From Coenobita brevimanus (Eukaryota > Arthropoda > Malacostraca > Decapoda > Coenobitidae), in assembly GCA_032717465.1 (NCBI GenBank), contig CM064691.1, positions 1,552,315-1,616,314 on the forward strand: a stretch of 64,000 bases of DNA. The letters run 5' to 3'. Every line of letters starts with the position of its first letter. The first letter of the stretch is position 1. Below, in pieces: positions 55,735-64,000 of the stretch. Under the pieces are notes generated by a model. It searched no databases and was not told where the DNA came from. It saw only the letters and a list, made by a program, of their open reading frames with translations. The translations under genes and the position numbers were made by a program.

Positions 55735-56670
55735 AATTGAAACAGGGATTTATCATTTCTACTTGGTTGTTCAGTTTGTATATGGGTGGAGTTATAAAAG
55801 AGTTACAAGGTAGGGTAGTGGATATTGGAGCAGCCCTAATGAGAGAGGGTAGTGTTTGGAAACTTATTGTTCTGTTTGCAGATGATACTGTATTGTTAAG
55901 TGTAAAGACAAAGGGGAACTGCAAGGCTTGGTGAACGAGTTTGGGAAAGTATGTAAGAAACAGAATCAAAAGGTGAATGTTGGGAAGAGTCAAGTTGTGG
56001 TCTTTGAGATGCACAGTGAGGCTGGATAGTGAGGAAATGGAAAATGTGAGTGCATTTAACTACATGGATAGTGTGATGAGTAAGGATGGCAGTTAGGAGG
56101 ATGAAGTGCATGAAAGGGTAGAGCCGGGAAGAATAGTTGCTGGCTCATTGAAAACAGTGAGATAAGAAATAGGGAGGTGAGCGTGGAAGTAAAAAAGTTA
56201 CTGCATGACAGTTATGTGGTTGCCACTGTAATGTATGGAAGCGAATCTTGGACCTTGTTGGAAGGATGCAAGTCAAGAGTGAGAACAGTGGAAATTAGTT
56301 ATTTGAGAGGAGCTTGGGGAGTTCATGGAGAGACAGACTGACAAATGAGGAAGTGAAAGAGTGTTGTGGTGTGGATGTGGATTTGACAGGAAAAGATAAG
56401 AAAAATATATTGAGACAGTTTGGCCATGTGGAGAGGTTGTAGAGTGAGAGACTAACTCAGTGAGTGTATGTGAGTGAGGTGGAAGGGGGGAGGGGGGAGA
56501 TGGAGAGAGAGACCAAGGATGAGATAGAGTGATGGAGTAGAGAGGTATATGAGAGAAGGGGATGTAAGTTGGAGGGAGGGCAGCGAAATGGCAGGGGACA
56601 GGGCAGCGTGGAGGTAACTTGTTTGTGGCCACCCCTTACGGGATTGAAGCATCTGGCCATAGATGGATAT
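55735..56670 (+). mobile_element. GATA-tailed LINE, RT to 3' end, degraded
   Basis: It reads QGFIISTWLFSLYMGGVIKE (box B), LFADDTVLLS (catalytic pair), KGNCKAW with a frameshift, then VNVGKSQVVVF, GRIVAGSLKTV, YLRGAWGVHGET-like, FGHVERL and the end GGCCACCCCTTACGGGATTG with ATAGATGG. There are many stops. Confidence 0.85.
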
Positions 56671-56983
56671 ATGATTAGCTATGAGTTGACTCATATGGAA
56701 GCAAAACCTGGACAGTTGATCACAGAGTGCTTTGTCATCTTTAAGTTTTGGGAATGAATTTGTTCAAAAGAGCACCAAACATAAACATAATGGATGGAAC
56801 AAGGTGGGATGGGAAAGGGCTATAGTAGTGAAATGTGGCAGTGCTGATGATAGAGTTACAGAGAGATGGTCATGTCCATAGAATGCAGAGTGACAGAGTG
56901 CCAAAGAAAGTCTGTGAAAGTGGGATAAGGAAATGTGTTGGTTAGGTTATGTGGAAGGAGAGTCAGTTCAGTGAACAGGAAAG
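56671..56983. other. Intron 3 sequence
   Basis: Nothing recognised between two LINE pieces. Confidence 0.3.
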
Positions 56984-57237
56984 TCTATCTATCTATCTAT
57001 AGCCCGACGCCCTAATCCCGCAAAGGGTGGCCGCAGACAAAACGCCTCCAAGTCACTCTGTCACCCACCATTTGACTCCCCTCCCCCCAACTCACCCCCC
57101 CCTCCCTCATATACCTCTCAACTCCATCCCTCCACCTCATCCTCGGTCTACCCCTCCCTCTCCCTCCCTCCACCTCACCTACATACACCCTCTTAGTCAG
57201 TCTTTCATTCTCCATTCTCTCCACATGTCCAAACCAT
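56984..57237 (-). mobile_element. 5'-truncated GATA-tailed LINE
   Basis: The minus-strand frame is open for the C-terminal 75 codons (WFGHVERMENERLTKRVYVG.., GRGRPRMRWRDGVERYMRE, WRRFVCGHPLRD, stop), followed by (ATAG)n. This is the best-preserved copy of this end besides the nested insert. A 12-nt T run marks its 5' truncation. Confidence 0.9.
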
Positions 57238-57756
57238 TTTTTTTTTTTTCCCGTTGTGGCTAGACAGATACTGAGCACCCAGCACTTACACCAGAACAGA
57301 ATGCAATCAGCTGGCAGGCATCGTAAAACTGTATAGGAGCTTGAGGGTGCGCTCTTCCATACCCAGGAATTTTAAATGAGTGTGGGTCTCTGTAGGGTAT
57401 TGTCACAATCAGAACACCTTCCTTTATAGAGGTACGGCACATATTACATGTTAAATATAGTTCCATCTTTGTCATGTGATTCATCATTCAGTCCTGATAA
57501 CCTTCAGTAGTTCCAGATTTATAATTCATCAGTTAATCTGAATTTTGTTCTCTTGAGCCCAATCCTTAAATTGACACATGAGTTCCTCCTCACCCTGCCT
57601 TCACCACTCACCCAGCCTGCTCCACTCCAAAGCTCCAAAGAGCATCATTAGATGCACCATAAAATGTGTAGTTCCAATTTGGGTGAACAGATGGACAGTA
57701 AGAAAATCCACGTGTTTGCAATTTTAGCAACATTTGCAAAATTTTAGTATCTATAA
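57238..57756. other. Intron 3 sequence
   Basis: An uninterrupted minus-strand frame at 57487-57260 (Cys/Thr-rich, with a CRTSIKEGVLIVTIP segment) is not recognised. Otherwise AT-rich. Confidence 0.3.
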
Positions 57757-58125
57757 TGTCTATCTGTATATCTATACCCAGACAGTATAATCCTGTAAAT
57801 GGTGGCCATTTGTCTTTGAGACAGTTGTTTTTACAAGGAGGGACACTGACCCTCCATCACTTGTTGACACATAAGGAACACTCATTGGTTGGTTATATGG
57901 TTGCCACCCAGCATTGTAAATGGTTTCCTGGCTTACAGGAAACCAATGGGCTTGCCACTGAATGTAAAGCCACCTGAATAGGATAGAAGTATAATAAAAA
58001 GTGACAGGAAAGATGGGAGCAATAGGAAGAGAGGAGGGTAGACACAAAAAAAGAATGAAAAAGGTGAAGGAAGCAGTAGGCAGCACTACAGCAAGTGAGT
58101 GGATGATGGTCGCCACCATACCTAA
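57757..58125 (-). mobile_element. Non-autonomous LINE derivative, second copy
   Basis: The minus strand ends TGGCCACCATTTACAGGATTA..CTGG, TATAGATATACAG-like, at 57757-57805. The body matches 25138-25490 along its length (GTGACAGGAAAG.TGGGAG, AATAGGAAGAGAGGA, GGCAGCACTACA.CAAGTGAG on the + strand). Confidence 0.7.
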
Positions 58126-58620
58126 ATTCGCCATATAAAGTTACATCTCTTAGAGATGTTTAGTGGCTTTCATATTTATCCCCCTTGATTTCCATAGAGG
58201 ACAGACAGACAGACAAAATGAAATTATGTATGTACATATATGGATTCTATTCTTGCTCCCTCCAGATAATTTAGCTTAGTAAAGACCTTTCATGCTGAAA
58301 GAATTTGTGAAGTCTGTATCTAATCCTTCCGGTTGAAAATCCTTTCAGACTGAGTAAAATCATCAGGTGGTAGCAAGAATAGTGTATAAACAATGTCTTT
58401 GTGGTGACTGGGAGAAGCTCATACTTTTGAGGTTTGAGAACAATGACACTTCCCCCACATGGAGCAGGTGCTTGGCTTGAATTGTTACTGTTTACAGCCA
58501 CAACATGGTTTGTGTGTTCTTTTAAATCCTATATACCTGTAATGGTATTACAGTGAACAAGGCAACAGTGTCCTTTGCCCATGGCTTATTAACATATATA
58601 CTGTACACAGGTATATACTG
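58126..58620. other. Intron 3 sequence with one MITE copy
   Basis: The TTAACCCCTTCA-family copy lies at about 58240-58400 (TTCTATTCTTGCTCCCTCCAG.. TTGAAAATCC..). Short (GACA)n at 58201-58216. Confidence 0.45.
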
Positions 58621-58624
58621 TATA

Positions 58625-59480
58625 TACTTTATATGGATGGTTATAAAGGGAAAAGAAGGTAGGTCATTGGATGTTGGCATGTCCTTAGTGAGAGAAGGTA
58701 TGGTTTGGAAATTGCTTGTACTGTTGTTTACTGATGGTACTGTATTGTTAAGTGAAGATGAATGGGAGTGCAAGGCATAGTTAATGAGTTCTGAAGTGTA
58801 TATAATAATCAAAACCTAAAAGTCAGTGTAGCTAAAAGTAAAGCTATGATCTTCAAGAGAAATTAAGTCACAGAGTGCATAATCGGCTGAATGGTAAGGA
58901 AACGGAGAATGCAAGTACCTTCAGATATTTTAACAGTGTGATTAGTAGAGATGGTGATGTTGTAGATAAAGTACATGAAAGCATACAGCAGGAAAAAAGT
59001 TGCAAGTTTGCTGAGAGCAGTGATAAGGAATAGGGAAGTGAACATGGAAGCAAAAAGGCAGCTGCGTGATAGTTCAGTACTGTATTGTGATCCCAACTTT
59101 AACGTGTGGAAGTAAAGCTTGGATCATGTTGGAAGAACACGAGTCAAGAGTGAGAGCACAGCTACAAGGAGCATGTGGAGTCAAGTCAGGAGACAGACAG
59201 ACAAATGAGGAAGTGAAGGAGCCTGTGGTGTTGGTCTGGATACTTTGATATGATATGACCATGTGGAGGGGATGAAGCAACAGAGCCAGCCAAACTATGA
59301 GTGTATGTAAGTGAGATGGAGGGAGAGGATGGGGAGGGGAAAATCAAGGATGAGATAGAGTGTTATGAGGGAGGGGGTGTGAGTTAGAGGGAGGACAACC
59401 AGATGGTAGCAGACACTAACATTAAAGTAATTCATGTATGGCCACCCCATATGGGATTTAGGCAACTAGGAATAGGTGGA
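58625..59480 (+). mobile_element. GATA-tailed LINE, RT to 3' end, heavily decayed
   Basis: YMDGYKGKRR-like, SLVREGMVWKLLVLLFTDGT (the ADDT box decayed to TDGT), AVIRNREVNMEAKRQLRDSS-like, QLQGACGVKSGDRQTNEEVK and GGCCACCCCATATGGGATTTAGG. Frames are broken throughout. Confidence 0.8.
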
Positions 59481-60533
59481 TGGAGTTGTCTGGTGTACAC
59501 ATTCAATTCATATTTTACAGGTCTTGAAGGCCAGCTGATCTTTCGCTTCACACTAAGGTGTAAATATGGAAGGCCTTTGGAGTGTAGGGTGAGAAGTGCA
59601 TTTAGCAGTTTGTGTTCGTGAAGTGGCAGTTTTTGTGAGTAAGAGTCTGTATTTGTCATCGAGGGAACTTTGAGGATGCAGAGAGGTGAACACATATAAT
59701 GACATACTACTGCACTCTCTTAAAATCTTTGCCCCTTTGGTATAACTACACATTCACTACCAACTCAAAGAGACTCCCGACTAGAGCATAGTTTAGTGAT
59801 AGATAATAACAACTGTATTGTTGTAAGTACCCTGAGGGGTAGCAACCATTCTATAAAAGTACTGGTATATGAACAAACAGATTGTGGTGGTTGCATCTGT
59901 GTTTTGATAAAGTGAATACTGTATTGCAGTGGTTAGAGTGTCCCAGTCAGAGTTAGTCTAACCATGTACACAACATTGACCCCCAAGAGATGACTAGGGC
60001 TTTAGTGATCATGTAATGCCAGCATGGAAGGCAGGCTGCTTGTCTACCTTTAAATTTAGTGGACTGTAGTAGCCTGGCCTTGGGCTTATCCACCTCGCAA
60101 GGGTAGTAAGGGACTGGCAGTTGCTATTATTACTTCCAGCTTACCTGGACTCAGCAAGAGGTGTATGGTGGATGATAAGGTATTTGTTGTACAGAATGCC
60201 TTTGGGAAACAATGAATGTCCATGGTGGACTGGTAATGAGGCATAATGTTCTTCAGATCTTACTCCACTGTGTGAGAACAGTGGAAGATATTAACATCTG
60301 ATTGTATCACTTGCCATCTTAAATTAATCTTGTTTTCATATAAGGTTTTGTCCATTTATCTCCTTGCCTGAATCAAGAGCAGTATTTAACGGTTTTACCT
60401 CTTTGTCGAGTAGGAATATTGACAGAAAACACAGTCAGAATCATATTAGGACGATTTTAGAACAGTTAGTGGAGCATACTTTCAGATGTTTATGTCTTCA
60501 AATAATATCCGTCCAGCATTACACACCAGAGTA
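59481..60533. other. Intron 3 sequence, nothing recognised
   Basis: About 1 kb of AT-rich DNA without repeat matches or exons that could be supported. Confidence 0.3.
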
Positions 60534-61296
60534 CAGTAATCTCTCAATTATCCAGCGTTGCAGTATTTGGCCCACCGTAATATCTGGCACCTTTTGCTTG
60601 ACTTTACTAAAACAATGTTCAGTGAAATTAGGTAATGTCTAGCTCAGAAACAGAAAGCAGTCAGCAGTACTGCGCACTTTCCTGCAGTGAGGTGCATCAT
60701 CTGGCCTAGTCATGGGACTCAGTCGGCATGCTGGCAAACCCCACAATGCACCAGCCAATCACAGTGTGTTGTGGGAGCCGCCCATCTGGCACGCTGAGCC
60801 TACCGTCACTCTGGCAGTCTCTCCTGTGGATGCCATATAGTGAGGAGGTATCTGTGCACTTGCAACCCACACAGTGGCTAACCCTAGTGCTGTGACTTAG
60901 TCTGTGGCCTCCCATGCCTCGCTCTTTACTGTAGTGCTGTGACTAACCCTGTGGCTCCTCAGTGCTCTGTGCACGTAGTGAGGACATATCTATGCGTATC
61001 TACCCTTCCTCGATGCCAGCACTAGGTGAGTGCAGTATGATTATGATCATATTACTGTATGTGCTGTATCAGTACTGTATTGTATTTTATGCTTGATTTT
61101 AATCTTTGACTCATGGGTAATATTGTTGGAAAGTTTTTAGGATAGAGGGTCAAGATGGATAGCTTGGGGTAGTGACGCATTATCCGACTCGACATCGAAT
61201 GGATAGCCAGCTGGGGGTACCCATGCAATATACGACATTCTTCAATATCTAGTGGGGGGGTGGGCTGAATTACGCCGGATATTTGAGAAATTACTG
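60534..61296. mobile_element. Tigger/pogo-like MITE, 763 bp
   Basis: TA at 60532-60533 and 61297-61298. Left end CAGTAATCTCTCAATTATCC; the right end complement is CAGTAATTTCTCAAATATCC. No transposase motif inside. Same family as 54865-55205. Confidence 0.85.
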
Positions 61297-61299
61297 TAT

Positions 61300-61825
61300 G
61301 TTATGAGTAGATATGAGAACATCCTATGTGTTGATGTTAGTAAATTCTTTCTCAGCAATGATTGTCAACTAGCTTATAGTTGTACTGTGCTTCATATGCC
61401 ACATGTAACTTATCAGATCTGAAAATATGTGTAATATACAGTATAACCTAACCTTTTGTATGCCAAATTACTATGTAAATTCCCCACTTCCTAAAGCCCA
61501 TGCACTCCCCTGACTCTGCCTCTTTGCATGTTGCTTTTTCTTCATATACTGGTATATGTTCTTATGGCAGCTTCCAGGCTACACCCTGAAGATGCCATGA
61601 GAAATATATTTACAGTATATAAAAGCTATGCAGTCCAGTTAAATTTTTCCTTATACATATTGTATGCATACAGTATGTTTGTATGTATGTGTAGTCTGCA
61701 GTACTGATTTTTCATAGATTACCTGGTAATTTTTTTTTTTTTTTTTTCCAGTAGCTTGTTTGTGTTGCTAACTGAATTTGTTGTGTAGCTACAGATGCTG
61801 TATTTTATATGCACTGTATATTGTT

Positions 61826-61867
<42 letters not shown>

Positions 61868-61954
61868 AGATATTAGATCATCTTAAGAAGTAAGTACAAT
61901 AGATAAAAGTTCTGTTAAAGTGCTTGTACATCTCATTGCATATTGAATTTGCAG
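61300..61954. other. End of intron 3
   Basis: T run 61731-61748 and (TA)n 61831-61861. The acceptor for exon 4 (TTGAATTTGCAG) ends at 61954. Confidence 0.4.
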
Positions 61955-62515
61955 CCCATAGCGGAGGATGATGAACCTGGCAGTGATGATGAAGAGTTAG
62001 TAGAGGAAGAAGCAGATGTGGTGGAAGAAACAGAGGGGGAAGAAATAGAGGAGAGAGAAGTCTGGGAGGAGAGGGAGAGGGAGAGGCCACACCCTAATGC
62101 CACAATGATAGACTTGGCATCAGATATTGATGGTAACAGCACAGCACATAATAGTACAGATATGATAGGGGAGGACACTGGTACAGGCGTGCTGGCAGTG
62201 CTCTTGAAGAAACTGGACCTGGAAGAAGACATGGCCATCTATGTAATTGGTGGTGGGTCATGCTTGCTTCTGTTTCTGGTGGTGGTGCTGGTGGTGGTGG
62301 TGGCCATGTGCCGCAGGAACTACCCCGGCAGACTGGCCCTCGGTCGACGCTTTGACACATTCCAGAACCCCATTTATGAGAAGGCCGTGGTGAGGATGCC
62401 CATGCAGGCTGAGGGGGAGCGAGAGGGGGAAGCAGCACACACTGAGGAAGAGGAAGAAGAGGAAAGAAAGAAAAGTGATGCTGAGGAAATGAGTGACTGC
62501 ACTGTTCTTGAGTAA
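61955..62515 (+). CDS. CUB-sushi membrane protein, exon 4 (stalk, membrane helix, FxNPxY tail, stop)
   Basis: Phase 0 acceptor; 186 codons and TAA at 62513-62515. Residues 415-460 are an acidic stretch (DDEPGSDDEELVEEE.., EETEGEEIEERE). N-glycosylation sites are NAT, NST and NST at about 462, 475 and 480. Residues 509-532 form a single membrane helix (IYVIGGGSCLLLFLVVVLVV..) followed by the stop-transfer CRR. The tail contains FDTFQNPIYEK. FQNPIY (550-555) fits the FxNPxY endocytosis and PTB-adaptor motif of LDL-receptor family tails. The C-terminus is acidic and ends EEMSDCTVLE. Together this predicts a type I endocytic cell-surface receptor. Ligand unknown. No AATAAA was seen between the stop and about 63.4 kb. 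Confidence 0.85.
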   Translation, partial: PIAEDDEPGSDDEELVEEEADVVEETEGEEIEEREVWEERERERPHPNATMIDLASDIDGNSTAHNSTDMIGEDTGTGVLAVLLKKLDLEEDMAIYVIGGGSCLLLFLVVVLVVVVAMCRRNYPGRLALGRRFDTFQNPIYEKAVVRMPMQAEGEREGEAAHTEEEEEEERKKSDAEEMSDCTVLE

Positions 62516-62574
62516 TTTGTTTGTGGAAACCAAATTTGTCTTGTATTTTCTTATATTTTTTGAGCCACACAGAA

Positions 62575-62663
62575 GCAAGAAGAGGGAGAGAAGGACAGGA
62601 AGAAGAGGAGGAGGAAAGAAGTGCAATTCAGAGGAAATTAATGATTGCATGGTCTTGGAGTAA
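62575..62663 (+). repeat. Duplicated copy of the gene's C-terminal codons in the 3' flank
   Basis: GAGGAAATTAATGATTGC.. TTGGAGTAA mirrors GAGGAAATGAGTGACTGC.. CTTGAGTAA of exon 4, 148 bp downstream. It reads KKCNSEEINDCMVLE and a stop against KKSDAEEMSDCTVLE and a stop. The preceding purine-rich GAAGAGGA tract is duplicated as well. Confidence 0.85.
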
Positions 62664-63384
62664 CACATATGTAAACAACTAAATTCTGTCCACTTTAACT
62701 TGGCCTAAAATTGCCATTTCTCCATCTTGTAGTGTAACAAAAAATTATCACTGGGATGTGGTGCTAGTCACGGGGAAGTGCTGTGGAAAGGCAGTAGAGG
62801 TGTGGTGGTGTCTTAGTCTGTCATTTAGTCACAAAAAATGTCACAAAATGATACAAAAAATGTGTCACAAAATGATGAAACTCTCCACAAAATTGAAGTG
62901 GACAAATATTAGATTTGTACTGTATTTTCCTACTGCTATTTTTTATGAGGTTCCTGTTACGAAGAAAAGATTCAAAGAAGATTAATTTTTTAATGTCTTG
63001 ATTTTGATCTCTAAGAAAAGTTCAAGTAGAAAATTTTCATAAAGAATACAGTACAGAACAGCATTATAATATCCTTACTTTTCTGTAGCAGCATTGCAGA
63101 ACACCTGCTTCTTTGATGAAATATAATACGTACTTTGCAGTATATTCTCTTGGCCAAGATATTAATGGTACGGACTGTGTACATTGAATGTGTTATTGTG
63201 TGCGCTTGTGGAAAGTCAGATGCCAAACAGTGACTGAAACCTTGATTAAGGAGTTGCAGGAACAAGACAGTTGATTGTTATTATGTCATGCCTAAGATGA
63301 TGTGATTGTGAAGGACCTGGAGGTGATTGATGGACACCCCCTCTTGGCTTGGCCTGTTCAATCCAGTGGTGTCTTTGTGTAGTA
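62664..63384. other. 3' flank of the CUB-sushi gene
   Basis: Small ACAAAAAATGTCACAAAATGATA repeats at 62833-62878. No other gene recognised. The 3' UTR limit could not be set. Confidence 0.35.
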
Positions 63385-64000
63385 CTGTTTATTCTTGCAG
63401 CTACGAGATGATTTTCTCAATTTACAAGAGCACCCTGATAGTAAAAGCATTAATGAAGGCAGTATTTCAGCCCTTCATGTTCGGTGAAATTTCATTTTAC
63501 TTGACTGAATTTGTGTGGAGATAACAAGAATATAGGAAGTGCCATTGGTTTGAAGGGATTAATGCATCTGGCTATAGATTACACAATTTATCGCTGATGA
63601 TAGGACAACAGGAGGGGTTCCCAAGAATGTGTTAGCTCTTGGTTGGATAATATGATTAGAGGAGAGGCCTTGTAATTTCCCTATCATTTTAGACAGGTAG
63701 GTCTGCAAACAGTCTTCAAGCTTTTGTTTGAAGTAGAAACCAAAGAAATACTCATATTCTTCCAAAATGATTATATGGTATATTTTAGAGTGAGAGAGGC
63801 TAAAGTTTTGCTTAGTGTGTTCTGAAAGATTGGAGGGAAGCTTGTGAGTTTGCCAGGGCTTCCTGCAAATCAAATATCTTGACTGTGTATATTATCTGCC
63901 GAACCCCCTGAATCATGGTGACGTATTCTTTTAGTTTATTCCTGTTATGTCCGTATGATTTTATTAATCTTAGGGGAGACCTTTTGTAGTGGAGTCAGCT
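63385..64000. repeat. Two TTAACCCCTTCA-family MITE copies
   Basis: Copy one is at about 63385-63570 (TTTATTCTTGCAGCTACGAG.. to TTTGAAGGGATTAATG). Copy two runs off the window from about 63900 (GAACCCCCTGAAT.. TTTATTAATCTTAGGGGAGA). Between them no gene is recognised. Confidence 0.6.

Noticed and set aside
62094..62570. 158-codon minus-strand frame over exon 4
   Set aside because: Shadow of the receptor's last exon; the plus strand has a signal-anchored protein with matching splice phases.

Overview
The window looks like intron-rich, repeat-rich nuclear DNA of an arthropod, most likely a decapod crustacean. This is inferred from degenerate TTAGG/AACCT (arthropod telomere-type) tracts at 17.22, 27.65 and 30.59 kb, many (AC)n, (TC)n and (TA)n microsatellites, and abundant LINE, Tc1/mariner and MITE debris. 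There are no bacterial-style operons, and most long open frames belong to mobile elements or lie antisense to them.

Two host genes can be argued. At 2.79-3.28 kb (+) there is a probable last exon of a Cys-loop ligand-gated chloride channel (fourth membrane segment), preceded by two partial tandem copies of the exon's beginning. From 31.12 to 62.52 kb (+) there is a four-exon gene whose splice phases all match and which gives a 600-residue type I membrane protein: signal peptide, Cys-rich N-terminal region, CUB-like domain, sushi domain, acidic stalk, transmembrane helix and an FxNPxY tail of the LDL-receptor endocytosis type.

The rest is mostly mobile DNA. From 8.45 to 16.85 kb there are two head-to-tail copies of a CR1/L2-like LINE whose coiled-coil ORF1 is fused in frame to the endonuclease-reverse transcriptase. 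A third copy plus a fragment of a related family lies on the minus strand at 50.74-53.98 kb. Both pairs are bordered by (AC)n tracts. A second LINE family (tail of GATA repeats, C-terminal FGHVERM and RGRPRxRW motifs) is scattered as 5'-truncated pieces. One of these sits inside LINE copy 1 with an 11-bp target-site duplication. Internally collapsed derivatives carry the 5' UTR and 3' tail of this family. A jockey/I-like LINE remnant lies at 28.78-30.35 kb and an RTE-like tail at 31.37 kb.

Intron 1 of the CUB-sushi gene holds a 5.43-kb Tc1/mariner transposon (32541-37970) with terminal inverted repeats of about 1.47 kb, TA target duplication and a broken transposase. Several palindromic MITEs (25.84, 54.6, 54.87 and 60.53 kb, and a dispersed TTAACCCCTTCA family) share the introns. 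The 17.6-21.93 kb interval is a GC-rich block of nested tandem repeats with long proline-rich open frames on the minus strand; its nature is unknown and it is the least explained part of the window.
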